Shown here: positions 50,235-59,012 of the stretch, piece by piece
Layout of the letters: the number at the start of each line of letters is the position of its first letter
Position numbering within the stretch: the stretch's first letter is position 1
Assembly (NCBI GenBank): GCA_963843285.1
Contig: CAWJJO010000016.1
Span: 72,413 to 136,412, forward strand
Length of the DNA stretch: 64,000 nt
Reading direction: 5' to 3'
DNA from: CAZDDB01 sp963843285
Lineage (GTDB): Bacteria > Acidobacteriota > HRBIN11 > JAKEFK01
Notes under the pieces: generated by a model
What the model saw: the letters and a program-made list of their open reading frames with translations, nothing else
Databases searched by the model: none
Told to the model about the DNA's origin: nothing
Program-made: the position numbers and the translations under genes

Positions 50235-51545
50235 ATGTCGACACAACTTACGAAAGCAAAAGAAGGAATCATTACGGAAGAAATGCGGATGGTGGCGGAG
50301 GATGAAGCGCTCGATCCGGAATTTGTGCGCGCGGGCGTAGAAAAGGGCGAGATCGTCATCCCCAAGAACATCAACCATCATTTTCGTCCGCGTGGAATCG
50401 GAAAGGGTCTGTGCACCAAAGTGAATGCCAATATCGGCCATTCCGCGGATCATCAGGATGAAGACGAAGAACTGGGAAAGCTTCAGGTCTGCGTGGAAAC
50501 GCTTGCGGATGCCGTCATGGATTTGAGCACAGGGGATGATCTGGACAGAATGCGGATGAAGATGGTATCTCATTCGCCTTTGATGCTGGGGACTGTTCCT
50601 ATTTATGCGGTAGCCCGTGGCCAGAGCATTATCAAATGGACAGCCGATGAGCTGTTTGCAGAAATTGAAAAACAGGGACAGCAGGGAGTGGATTACATCA
50701 CGGTTCATTGTGGCGTTACCCGTGAATCGATTTCCCGGCTCGAGGATTGTCCACGCGTGGAAGGAATCGTCAGCCGCGGGGGATCCATTCATGCTCACTG
50801 GATCCGGTTCAACGATCGAGAGAATCCATTGTACGAGCACTTTGACCGACTTCTGGAAATCTGTTTGAAATACGACATGACCCTGAGTCTGGGTGACGGA
50901 TTGCGACCGGGCGCGATCGAAGACGCTACGGATCGCCCTCAATTGCAGGAACTGATCATTATCGGCCAGCTGCAGCGCCGCGCGCATGAAGCCGGCGTGC
51001 AGGCGATGATTGAGGGTCCGGGGCATGTGCCGCTGGATCAGATTGTGACAAACATGCATCTGGAAAAACGGCTCTGCAATGGCGCGCCGTTTTACGTGCT
51101 GGGACCGTTACCGATCGATATTGGCGCCGGTTTTGATCACATTACTGGCGCGATCGGAGGCGCCGTCGCAGCAGCAGCCGGCGCCGACATGCTTTGCTAC
51201 GTAACACCGGCCGAGCATTTGCGTCTGCCTACAATTGACGATGTGCGCGAAGGGATCATCGCGTTTAAGATCGGCGCCGCTTGTGGAGATGTTTCCAAGG
51301 GAGTTAAAGGAGCGCGCGAACGTAATTTCGAAATGTCCCGCGCTCGAAAACTTCTGGATTGGGAAACCATGTATCGTCTTGGAATTTACGGCGAGAAGGC
51401 GCGGCAAATGCGGAAAGAAAGCGAAGATTATGATTCTGCAGTTTGCACCATGTGCGGCAGTTTGTGTGCAGTAAATATTGATAATGCCACAATCCGGCAG
51501 ACCGGACGCAAGGAAATGCTGCAGATCGGTACGATCATCAGTTAG
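50235..51545 (+). CDS. thiC: Phosphomethylpyrimidine synthase ThiC
   Basis: 436 residues, the shorter form of ThiC without the N-terminal extension of the E. coli type. Rearranges aminoimidazole ribotide to HMP-phosphate in thiamine synthesis. GIGKGLCTKVNANIG, MGTVPIY-like LMLGTVPIYAVARGQ, SRGGSIHAHW and EGPGHVPLDQI are present; the C-terminal cluster motif is CTMCGSLC. GAGGTGAT precedes the start. No TPP riboswitch is found; the upstream gap is entirely repeat. Confidence 0.95.
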   Translation: MSTQLTKAKEGIITEEMRMVAEDEALDPEFVRAGVEKGEIVIPKNINHHFRPRGIGKGLCTKVNANIGHSADHQDEDEELGKLQVCVETLADAVMDLSTGDDLDRMRMKMVSHSPLMLGTVPIYAVARGQSIIKWTADELFAEIEKQGQQGVDYITVHCGVTRESISRLEDCPRVEGIVSRGGSIHAHWIRFNDRENPLYEHFDRLLEICLKYDMTLSLGDGLRPGAIEDATDRPQLQELIIIGQLQRRAHEAGVQAMIEGPGHVPLDQIVTNMHLEKRLCNGAPFYVLGPLPIDIGAGFDHITGAIGGAVAAAAGADMLCYVTPAEHLRLPTIDDVREGIIAFKIGAACGDVSKGVKGARERNFEMSRARKLLDWETMYRLGIYGEKARQMRKESEDYDSAVCTMCGSLCAVNIDNATIRQTGRKEMLQIGTIIS

Positions 51546-51588
51546 CTCGAGTAGGAACAGAAATGATGGGGGCCTGTAGCGATGATTT

Positions 51589-51667
51589 CTCCCCCTTATG
51601 AAGGGGGAGATTAACAGGGGTTGGAAGACAACCTCCCCCCTAACCCCATCCTTAATAAGGAGGGGGG
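51589..51667. repeat. CCCCCTTA-type hairpin repeats
   Basis: CTCCCCCTT-ATG-AAGGGGGAG (51589-51609), a perfect 9-bp hairpin, followed by CCTCCCCCC ... GGAGGGGGG (51632-51667) with CCTTAATAAGG inside. May end thiC transcription though there is no T-tract. Confidence 0.7.
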
Positions 51668-51697
51668 TCTCACAAAGCAGATACGAAAGGTGCAATT

Positions 51698-52462
51698 CTG
51701 AAGGTTTTTCGGGGAAGTATAGAGCGCGAGATCATCCTGGAATTTGAAAATCTGAAGGAGTTTGAAGACTTCTTCATACAAGCGGAAAGGGAAGGTTCCT
51801 TTCTGTTGCAGACTTCGCTGCCTGCAGATCCACTGATTGTTGCGCGTGTTTGCGGCAGTCTTCGCAGCCGCAAGATCAGACCACTGAGAATTACGCGCGA
51901 AGACCATGGCTTTAGAATTCAAATGTTCCTGAAGAAAGTTCCGCCACCACCGGAGCGGCAACCTGAATCCTCTCCGGACTTGCTGGCGAGATTGAAATCC
52001 GATGGATCCCTCCCTCCTGCGGAGGACAAGCCGAGAACGCTGGCGGAGAAACTGCGCGCGATGCCGGTGACTGAGCGGGCAGCTCTCGCAATGAAAGCCG
52101 ATTTGCAGGAACGCCGGATTTTGATGCAAGAAGCCAATCCCAAGATCCACGAATTCCTGCTTCGAAACCCGCGCTTGACGGAAAGTGAAATCGCTTTCAT
52201 GGCCCGAAATCCCGGTTCACCGATTCAAACAATTTTAACGATTCTGCAACATCGGGATTGGATGATTAAGGATCCCATCCGTCAAGGAATTCTTACAAAC
52301 CCGAAAACACCTCCAGCCACTGTGCTCGATATGATTCCCGGAGCATCTGCGGGGGACCTAATCAAGATGTATCACGCGCGCATGCTCCGGGAGGATGTGC
52401 GCGTTTCAGTTCAACGCGAAATGAAAAAACGCGGTATCCGCGTAAAAAAGGATGCGCAATAA
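51698..52462 (+). CDS. Conserved protein with PilZ-like N-terminal region, non-canonical start
   Basis: About 254 residues. The open frame extends upstream of the first ordinary start (TTG 51806) with plausible coding sequence (VFRGSIEREIILEFENLKEF), back to a stop at 51656, without any ATG, GTG or TTG. GAAAGG at 51685-51690 would serve CTG 51698 or ATT 51695. The N-terminal 90 residues look like a small beta-barrel (PilZ-like) domain, then a proline-rich linker (KKVPPPPERQPE) and a helical domain with HEAT-like leucine-rich steps (NPKIHEFLLRNPRLTESEIAFMARNPGSP). Function not known. Confidence 0.6.
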   Translation: MKVFRGSIEREIILEFENLKEFEDFFIQAEREGSFLLQTSLPADPLIVARVCGSLRSRKIRPLRITREDHGFRIQMFLKKVPPPPERQPESSPDLLARLKSDGSLPPAEDKPRTLAEKLRAMPVTERAALAMKADLQERRILMQEANPKIHEFLLRNPRLTESEIAFMARNPGSPIQTILTILQHRDWMIKDPIRQGILTNPKTPPATVLDMIPGASAGDLIKMYHARMLREDVRVSVQREMKKRGIRVKKDAQ

Positions 52463-53675
52463 CTGGTCAGAAAGCGTCCGGGCAGATTTTCCGGCGCTGC
52501 ATCAGACTGTTTACGGAAAACCGCTGATCTATTTTGATAATGCCGCGACCGCATTGAAGCCGCAAAGCGTGATCGATGCCCTGCATCGCTACGATTCCCT
52601 GGGAACCGCGAATGTCCACAGGGGAATCTATTATCTGAGTGAGAAGGCCACGGACGCATTTGAAGCTGCGCGGGAAACAGTACGGTCTTTCTTGAATGCT
52701 TCAGACAGGCAGGAAATTATTTTCGTGAGAGGGACTACCGAAGCGATCAACCTCGTTGCCGAGAGCTACGGGCGCACTTTTCTCGGCGAAAGAGACGAAA
52801 TTATCATCAGCGAGATCGAGCACCATTCGAACATAGTTCCGTGGCAGATGCTTTGTGAGCGGATCGGCGCGACGCTCAGAATCATCCCCGTGAACGAAAA
52901 AGGCGAGCTGATTCTTGATGAATATGAGAGATTGCTGAACGCCAGAACGAAACTGGTTTCCGTTGGGCATGTGTCCAACGCAATCGGCACAGTAAATCAG
53001 ATCAAGAAGATCATTGCGGCGGCCCATGAGTTTGGAGCAGTCGTTGTTGTGGATGGAGCGCAGGCGGTTCCGCACATGTCCGTGGATGTAAGAGACCTGG
53101 ATTGTGAATTCTATGCGTTTTCCGGTCACAAACTGTTTGGTCCAACCGGAATCGGCGTGCTGTACGGCAAGTCTGCTCTTCTGGAAAAAATGCCGCCCTA
53201 TCAAGGTGGGGGAGAGATGATTCGATCCGTCACCTTTGAGAGGACGACCTACAATACATTGCCTTTTAAGTTCGAGGCAGGAACACCTGCAATTGCAGGC
53301 GCGATCGGGCTTGGCGCTGCCATTGGCTATGTCGGCGCCGTTGGATTCAATGAGATTGCCCCGTACGAGCAGAATCTAATCGCATACGCGACAGAAAGAA
53401 TTTCGGATGTACCCGGAATACGAGTGATCGGGAACGCCTCAGAAAAAGCAGCGATTCTTTCATTTGTAATGGAGGGCGTGCATCCACACGACATCGGTAC
53501 AATTCTGGATCAGGAAGGAATTGCCATTCGCGCAGGTCATCACTGCGCAATGCCCGCCATGCAGCGGTTTGGCGTACCGGCAACGGCCCGCGCATCGTTT
53601 GCCTTCTATAATACAAAGACAGAAATCGATTCCTTCATCACTGCCCTTCAAAGGGTGGAGCGCATTTTTCACTGA
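52452..53675 (+). CDS. sufS: Cysteine desulfurase SufS
   Basis: 407 residues, group II desulfurase. PLP lysine K227 (SGHKLFGP) and active cysteine C365 (RAGHHCAMP), the latter in the short loop typical of SufS and unlike IscS. Passes sulfur to SufU, encoded next. The start overlaps the preceding gene by 11 bases. Confidence 0.96.
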   Translation: MRNNWSESVRADFPALHQTVYGKPLIYFDNAATALKPQSVIDALHRYDSLGTANVHRGIYYLSEKATDAFEAARETVRSFLNASDRQEIIFVRGTTEAINLVAESYGRTFLGERDEIIISEIEHHSNIVPWQMLCERIGATLRIIPVNEKGELILDEYERLLNARTKLVSVGHVSNAIGTVNQIKKIIAAAHEFGAVVVVDGAQAVPHMSVDVRDLDCEFYAFSGHKLFGPTGIGVLYGKSALLEKMPPYQGGGEMIRSVTFERTTYNTLPFKFEAGTPAIAGAIGLGAAIGYVGAVGFNEIAPYEQNLIAYATERISDVPGIRVIGNASEKAAILSFVMEGVHPHDIGTILDQEGIAIRAGHHCAMPAMQRFGVPATARASFAFYNTKTEIDSFITALQRVERIFH

Positions 53676-54115
53676 TGTCCGATTTGAATCAACTCTATCA
53701 ACAGGTGATCTTGGACCACAATAGGAATCCAAGAAACTTCTACAAACCGGAAGGATCAAACAGAACAGCGGAAGGATACAATCCCGTGTGCGGCGATCGG
53801 ATCGTCGTTCATGTTCTCGTGGCCGGAGGAATCATCCACGAAATTGGTTTTCAGGGTTCAGGATGCGCGATCTCAAAGGCTTCCGCATCGCTGATGACCG
53901 AAGCGGTGAAGGGAAAGACCGGTGAAGAAACACAAACGACCTATGAACTCCTACAACACATGTTAGAGTGTGCGGATACGGGGCAGGAAGAGTTAGGTGA
54001 TCTGAGCCCTCTGAAGGGTGTTCGCCAGTTCCCTGTGCGCATCAAATGTGCTCTGCTCCCGTGGCAGACACTGATTACCGCACTGGATGAGAAAGCGAAC
54101 TCCGTTTCCACCTAG
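53675..54115 (+). CDS. sufU: SufU sulfur acceptor (zinc protein)
   Basis: 146 residues. Zinc ligands C39, D41, C64 and C125 (PVCGD, GSGCAIS, RIKCALLPW) and the 18-21 residue insertion relative to IscU between the second and third cysteine mark SufU. Takes sulfur from SufS for the SufBCD scaffold; sufBCD are not in the window. ATG overlaps the sufS stop by one base (TGATG). Confidence 0.95.
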   Translation: MSDLNQLYQQVILDHNRNPRNFYKPEGSNRTAEGYNPVCGDRIVVHVLVAGGIIHEIGFQGSGCAISKASASLMTEAVKGKTGEETQTTYELLQHMLECADTGQEELGDLSPLKGVRQFPVRIKCALLPWQTLITALDEKANSVST

Positions 54116-54124
54116 CGACTTTTT

Positions 54125-54211
54125 AAGCGCACCACAGATAAACACAGATAAAAAAGCCCAAGGCGAATTCCTTCGACATATCCGTGTTCATCGGTGTTCA
54201 TCTGTGGATTC
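54125..54211. repeat. CACAGAT-type hairpin repeat, copy 7
   Basis: CACCACAGATAAACACAGAT and ATCCGTGTTCATCGGTGTTCATCTGTGG, inverted arms with the 9-base rhythm, between the convergent sufU and coxG genes. Confidence 0.75.
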
Positions 54212-54215
54212 TCCT

Positions 54216-54671
54216 TTATTGCTGAACCTCCAGGAGAGTTCGGACGCTTTGGGCAAATTTTTGAAACTGCTGCTTCATAATCGATTCGACCAAACTCCTG
54301 CCGAACTGCAATGCTCGCCCCGCGATGTCCAGCTCTGTCTGCACTGCGACTTCCGTCCCTCCCTCCGAAGTCGGAGAAAGCTGGCTGAACATAGATCCTT
54401 TGATCCATCCTCCTCCTTCACGTCCTTCTCCTGACATCCGGACACGGCGCTCCTTTTCGTCTAGTTCTGTCATCTGTACCTTCCCCTGAAAGCTCATGGA
54501 GACCGGCCCGATCTTTACCGTCATGACACCTAGAAAAGTCCGTTCATCCTGGATCTCCGTCAGCTTTACACCCGGAAGGCACTGAACAACCTGATTCGGA
54601 TCGATCAGAAACGACCAAACTCGCTCTACCGGCGCTTTTACTTCAAATTTGTCCTCAATTCGAAATGCCAT
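54216..54671 (-). CDS. coxG: CoxG, SRPBCC-fold CO dehydrogenase accessory protein
   Basis: 151 residues. START/SRPBCC fold: FEVKAPVERVWSFLIDPNQVVQCLPGVKL, then FQGKVQMTELDEKERRVRMSGEG, ending with a helix. CoxG of Oligotropha anchors CO dehydrogenase to the membrane. The protein lacks the hydrophobic C-terminal tail found in longer CoxG forms. Divergent from coxD with 78 bases between starts; this gap holds the coxD promoter. Confidence 0.92.
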   Translation of the reverse strand: MAFRIEDKFEVKAPVERVWSFLIDPNQVVQCLPGVKLTEIQDERTFLGVMTVKIGPVSMSFQGKVQMTELDEKERRVRMSGEGREGGGWIKGSMFSQLSPTSEGGTEVAVQTELDIAGRALQFGRSLVESIMKQQFQKFAQSVRTLLEVQQ

Positions 54672-54698
54672 CGATGTATTCTGTTTCCATTAAAACAT

Positions 54699-54727
54699 TT
54701 AACGTCAGGACAATTCTACATTATTAT
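54699..54727 (+). promoter_or_regulatory. Candidate promoter of the cox operon
   Basis: TTAACG (54699-54704), 17 bases, TATTAT (54722-54727), 22 bases before GTG 54750. The -10 region is very AT-rich (TTATTATATAAG). Confidence 0.45.
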
Positions 54728-54749
54728 ATAAGTGTTCGCAGGGAAGATT

Positions 54750-55676
54750 GTGGATCAACCGGAGATCGGCCGCATCCAGCAAATGCTGGAAACGCATGGT
54801 TACATAGCAGACAAAACTATTTCTACGGCCGTTTATCTAGCCATTACCTTGCAAAAGCCTCTTTTGGTGGAAGGACCGTCCGGGGTTGGAAAAACCGAAA
54901 TTGCCAAGGTCATGGCAAAAGTCCTCGATGCCACGTTGATTCGGCTTCAGTGCTATGAGGGAATCGACGCAAATCAGGCTCTTTACGAATGGAACTATCA
55001 GCGACAGCTTCTCCATCTCAAACTAGAGGAACGCAGTGAGAAGCCGATCAAAGAAAAAGAAGCCGCCATCTTCGGCGAAGAGTTTTTACTCAAGCGGCCA
55101 CTTTTGCAGGCGCTGACCAGCGACCGTACGCCTGTTCTGTTGATCGACGAAGTGGATCGTTCCGACGAAGCTTTTGAGAGTTTTCTACTTGAAATTCTTT
55201 CTGACTGGCAGATTTCGATTCCTGAAATTGGGACCATCTCCGCGACTCGCATTCCTCATGTTGTGGCAACGAGCAACCGGACGCGTGAGTTGTCCGATGC
55301 TCTACGCCGCCGGTGTCTGTATCTATGGATTGATTATCCGGCCTTTGAGAAAGAGCTGGCCATCGTTCGCAATAAGGTTCCCGGGATTGATGAACGGCTT
55401 GCATCGGAAATTTGTTTTTTTATACAAAACATCCGCAAGAAAAAGCTCGTCAAACTGCCTGGTGTTTCGGAAACTCTCGATTGGGCCGAAGCATTGGTCG
55501 CCCTTCATAAGTTGCACCTTGATGAAGTCACCGTAAATGAGACGCTGGGTCTTCTATTCAAGTCGCAAGAAGACGCCATGAAAATAAAAACGCAGTTTGC
55601 GCGCGAGATTTTGCAGAGCATCGCGAATGAATCCAACTTGCAGCAAGCCACAGGGAGCAGTCCGTCACATGATTGA
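54750..55676 (+). CDS. coxD: CoxD, MoxR-type AAA+ ATPase
   Basis: 308 residues from GTG 54750, with AGGGAAG upstream (GTG 54732 is also possible). Walker A GPSGVGKTE, Walker B VLLIDEVDRS, sensor VATSNRTRELSDALRRRC. Acts with the VWA protein CoxE, encoded next, to build the sulfur- and copper-bridged [CuSMoO2] centre of CO dehydrogenase (known for Oligotropha CoxD). Confidence 0.95.
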   Translation: MDQPEIGRIQQMLETHGYIADKTISTAVYLAITLQKPLLVEGPSGVGKTEIAKVMAKVLDATLIRLQCYEGIDANQALYEWNYQRQLLHLKLEERSEKPIKEKEAAIFGEEFLLKRPLLQALTSDRTPVLLIDEVDRSDEAFESFLLEILSDWQISIPEIGTISATRIPHVVATSNRTRELSDALRRRCLYLWIDYPAFEKELAIVRNKVPGIDERLASEICFFIQNIRKKKLVKLPGVSETLDWAEALVALHKLHLDEVTVNETLGLLFKSQEDAMKIKTQFAREILQSIANESNLQQATGSSPSHD

Positions 55677-56853
55677 CCGGCCGATTCATGCTGAGCTCAG
55701 CGCGAACATAGTTGCTTTTTGCCGGTTGTTGAGAAGTCACGAATTCCTGCTCGGACCTGCTGAAGAATCGGATGCCCTTCGCGCTCTTGCTATGATCGGA
55801 ATTGCGGATCAGGAAGTGTTCCGTCTGGCTTTGAGAATGGTGCTTACCGGGAATCGCGGGGAACAGGAGGTTTTTGACAATCTCTACGACTTTTTCTGGG
55901 GCAGGAAAATGCAAAGGCCGATGTCTAAGGTCGAGCAGGAGACCGACTGGGTAACCAAGGAGCTCGCCTCTCAGACCCGACAGAATCAGAAAGAGGAGCG
56001 CGGACTTTTGTCGTGGAATGCTGAACCTGAAACGGAAGGTGAGGAGGCTCTACCTGGTTATAGCCCGATGGAGGTTCTGAAGCGAAAGGATTTTCGTAAC
56101 TTCACCGAAGAGGACGTGGCTGAGGCGATGCGTCTCCTCAGAAACATTGCTCGGCTTCTTGGCGCCAGGCTGAGCAGGCGTTTTCGGATGGACCGGACTC
56201 ATCAACAACTTGATTTTCGGCGAACCATGCGTCGCAGCCTTCGCAATGGCGGCGAAGTGATCGATCTTGCGTTTCGTTCGCGTGCCTTTCGCCCCGCAAA
56301 GATTGTTTTGCTGTGCGATGTGAGCGGTTCGATGGAAACTTATGCCCGTTTCTGGATTACGTTTCTCTTTGCCCTGCAACGGGTATTCCGGCACATTGAG
56401 ACCTTTGCGTTCAGCACATCGCTCCATCGAATCACCCATCTTTTGAAGGGGGAAAATCTCAGCGACGCCTTGAAGGAAATTTCCACTTCGGTTTCAGATT
56501 GGTCGGGAGGCACACGAATTGGAAAATGTCTGCGAACGTTTTTGGAAGATCATGCGCCGACGTTGCTGAACAGGGACACCGTAGTCATGATCTTGAGTGA
56601 CGGATGGGACATCGGAGAGGTTGAGCTTCTTGAGGATTGCATGAGACAGATTCACAGGAAGGCAAACGGGTTGATCTGGCTCAATCCGTTGCTGGGTAAC
56701 CGGGACTATGAGCCGTCGTGCCAGGGTATGAACGCTGCCCTTCCTTACATTGGCCTCTTTCTTCCCGCGCATAATCTCGAGAGTCTGGAAGACTTGTCTC
56801 ATCATTTGGGCTCGCGTAAGAAGAGAAAACATTTTATGAGAGGAGTGAGTTGA
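55669..56853 (+). CDS. coxE: CoxE, VWA-domain maturation protein
   Basis: 394 residues from ATG 55669, overlapping coxD by 8 bases. The C-terminal VWA domain has an intact MIDAS (CDVSGSMETY, SGGTRIGKCL, LSDGWDIGE). N-terminal part is helical with a charged middle. Partner of CoxD in metal-centre assembly. Confidence 0.94.
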   Translation: MIDRPIHAELSANIVAFCRLLRSHEFLLGPAEESDALRALAMIGIADQEVFRLALRMVLTGNRGEQEVFDNLYDFFWGRKMQRPMSKVEQETDWVTKELASQTRQNQKEERGLLSWNAEPETEGEEALPGYSPMEVLKRKDFRNFTEEDVAEAMRLLRNIARLLGARLSRRFRMDRTHQQLDFRRTMRRSLRNGGEVIDLAFRSRAFRPAKIVLLCDVSGSMETYARFWITFLFALQRVFRHIETFAFSTSLHRITHLLKGENLSDALKEISTSVSDWSGGTRIGKCLRTFLEDHAPTLLNRDTVVMILSDGWDIGEVELLEDCMRQIHRKANGLIWLNPLLGNRDYEPSCQGMNAALPYIGLFLPAHNLESLEDLSHHLGSRKKRKHFMRGVS

Positions 56854-57974
56854 AAGAGTTACTGGACATTCTTTCTGCTGTTGAAAAGGCGAGGAAAGCA
56901 GGTCAATCCGCAGCCCTGGTTACGATCGTAAAGGCGAAGGGCTCGACATACAGACGCCCTGGTGCGCGGATGCTGATGACGAAAGAAGGAGAGATGGTGG
57001 GATCGATCAGCGGCGGTTGTCTTGAGGGCGATGTTTTTGAACACGCAAAGAAGGTAATGGATTCCGGTCAGCCGGTTCTTGTTCACTATGACACATCTTC
57101 AGATGATGATCTGGTTTGGGGATTGGGGCTTGGATGTAGCGGTGTGGTGCATTTATTGATTGAGTCGTTCAATCAGGTTCAAGGTGATCTTTCATTTCTT
57201 GCAGAGTGTGTGCGTACGGAGCGTTCCGGAGTTCTCGCGACAGTTTTTCGTGTGGAAGGCAACCCACGTGCTCAAGTAGGTTCACGACTGAGCTTGCGTG
57301 AGGATGGTAGTTCCAATACCCGAATCGAAAGCAGCGAACTCGCGGATGCAGTGCTGCGAGATGCCCGTGAGGCGCTTCGCGACGGTCGATCGAGAGTTCA
57401 AGACTACAGGTTGTCCAGTGGAACTGCCGAAGTATTTATTGAATCGATTCAGCCAGCAATTTCTCTATTATTATTTGGCGCGGGACATGATACGATCCCG
57501 GTCGTCCGGTTTGCGAAAGAACTGGGTTGGAATGTTACAGTCGTTGATAGTCGCCCCGCATTTGCTTCGGCAAAGCGGTTTCCGCAAGCCGACAAAGTAA
57601 TTCTTTCCAATGCCGAGGACATTCAAAAGAATATGAAGATGGATCACCGCAGCGTTGGGATCATCATGACCCACAATTATTCGCATGATGCAGATATCCT
57701 GCGCGCTCTTCTGCAATCTCCGATACGGTATCTCGGCGTTCTTGGCCCCAGAAAGAGAACGGATATGCTGCTTGCCGATCTCGCCAAACAAGGGGTGACA
57801 CCGTCCGAAGAACAGGTTGCCAGGCTGTACAGTCCTGCCGGCATAGATCTGGGGGCCGAATCACCCGAAGAGATCGCGCTTGCCATAGTTGGTGAAATTC
57901 AGGCGGTACTTGCAGGCCGTACCGCAGGTTTGTTGCGGAATCGCAAGGGCCCAATCCACGACCGCGCCACTTAA
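56850..57974 (+). CDS. coxF: XdhC/CoxF family maturation factor
   Basis: 374 residues from TTG 56850, overlapping coxE by 4 bases. N-terminal XdhC domain (VTIVKAKGSTYRRPGARMLMT, SISGGCLEGDV, GLGLGCSGVVHLLIE) and C-terminal Rossmann domain (LLLFGAGHDTIPVVRFAKELG, GVLGPRKRTDML, AGIDLGAESPEEIALAIVGE). XdhC proteins bind molybdenum cofactor and hand it to the enzyme after sulfuration; CoxF is the counterpart in cox clusters. Complete two-domain form. Confidence 0.92.
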   Translation: MKELLDILSAVEKARKAGQSAALVTIVKAKGSTYRRPGARMLMTKEGEMVGSISGGCLEGDVFEHAKKVMDSGQPVLVHYDTSSDDDLVWGLGLGCSGVVHLLIESFNQVQGDLSFLAECVRTERSGVLATVFRVEGNPRAQVGSRLSLREDGSSNTRIESSELADAVLRDAREALRDGRSRVQDYRLSSGTAEVFIESIQPAISLLLFGAGHDTIPVVRFAKELGWNVTVVDSRPAFASAKRFPQADKVILSNAEDIQKNMKMDHRSVGIIMTHNYSHDADILRALLQSPIRYLGVLGPRKRTDMLLADLAKQGVTPSEEQVARLYSPAGIDLGAESPEEIALAIVGEIQAVLAGRTAGLLRNRKGPIHDRAT

Positions 57975-57984
57975 AGGCGACGAG

Positions 57985-58010
57985 ATTTACCGCAGAGACG
58001 CAGAGTTAGG
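57985..58010. repeat. Remnant of the CGCAGAG repeat family
   Basis: TTTACCGCAGAGACGCAGAG is a left arm of the same family as 50133; no right arm is recognisable. In the 164-base gap before coxM, whose only other feature is GGGAGG in front of the coxM start. Confidence 0.45.
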
Positions 58011-58138
58011 AAGGAAAGTCCGTGGTTCCCCGAGTTCGTTGACAGGGCGGTTTGTTGCGTTTAATCTAGATTTGTCAATACTTTCTCAACTTCCTTCAAG
58101 TTTGTGTTCTTCAACTTTCGTGCTCCGGGAGGACAACG

Positions 58139-59011
58139 ATGATACCGGGCGAATTCGAATACTTTTCCCCACAAACCTTAGACGAGGCAGTTTCACTTCT
58201 ATCGAAATATAGCGATGCAAAGATTCTTTCGGGTGGTCAAAGCCTCATTCCGCTCATGAAACTCAGGTTTGCATCTCCAAGTTTCATCATCGACATCAAC
58301 CGTATTCCTGACCTTGCTCATATCCGTGAGCAAGACGGGTGGCTTCGGATCGGTGCGCTCGTTCGTGAGTCAGATCTGGAAAACTCGGATCTTGTACGAT
58401 CCAAGTATCCGATTCTAACGGATACCTGTGCAGTGATTGCGGATCCGCTTGTCAGGAACATGGCTACGATCTGTGGAAACGTCGCACATGGCGATCCGGC
58501 GAACGATCATCCTGCCACCATGCTTGCTACGGGCGCCGTGTTTGTGGCACGAGGGCCGAAAGGCGAACGGACGATTCCTGCGTCTTCCTTCTTCACAGGG
58601 TTGTTCGAAACCGCGCTTGAGCGGGACGAGATCCTGATTGAAGTTCGAGTGCCTGTTCCTGCTGCGCGCAGCGGAGGCGCGTACGTCAAGCTGGAACGAA
58701 AAGTAGGAGACTTTGCAATTGCGGCAACGGCGGCACAGGTTGTTCTGGACGGTGAGGGAAACTGCAAGCAAGCAGGAATCGGTCTGACCAATGCGGCTCT
58801 GACTCCCATCAAGGCCGTAAGAGCGGAGCAATTCCTGCAGGGAAAACGTCTGGATGAAAACACAATCAAGGAAGCAGCGAAGATAGCGGCCGATGATTCG
58901 GAGCCGAGAACTGATTTTCGCGGCTCGGAAGCATACAGACGCGACCTGATTCGCGTTCTAACCGCGCGCGCGCTACGTCGGGCCGTCGAGCGCGCAACAG
59001 GAGGGAAGTAG
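58139..59011 (+). CDS. coxM: Aerobic CO dehydrogenase medium subunit (FAD)
   Basis: 290 residues. FAD-binding subunit that receives electrons from CoxS and passes them to the quinone pool. SGGQSLIPLMKLR near residue 32 and TICGNVAHGDPANDHPA near 110 are the two FAD-binding loops. GGGAGG lies before ATG 58139. Followed after one base by coxS; order M-S-L is that of form I CO dehydrogenase operons. Confidence 0.96.
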   Translation: MIPGEFEYFSPQTLDEAVSLLSKYSDAKILSGGQSLIPLMKLRFASPSFIIDINRIPDLAHIREQDGWLRIGALVRESDLENSDLVRSKYPILTDTCAVIADPLVRNMATICGNVAHGDPANDHPATMLATGAVFVARGPKGERTIPASSFFTGLFETALERDEILIEVRVPVPAARSGGAYVKLERKVGDFAIAATAAQVVLDGEGNCKQAGIGLTNAALTPIKAVRAEQFLQGKRLDENTIKEAAKIAADDSEPRTDFRGSEAYRRDLIRVLTARALRRAVERATGGK

Positions 59012-59012
59012 C

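Noticed and set aside
51546..51700. Phage or IS remnant after thiC
   Set aside because: Only CCCCCTTA hairpins are present; no transposase, integrase or target duplication is seen.
25501..58010. CRISPR array
   Set aside because: The repeated hairpins are scattered singly between genes, have no regular spacers, and no cas gene is present.
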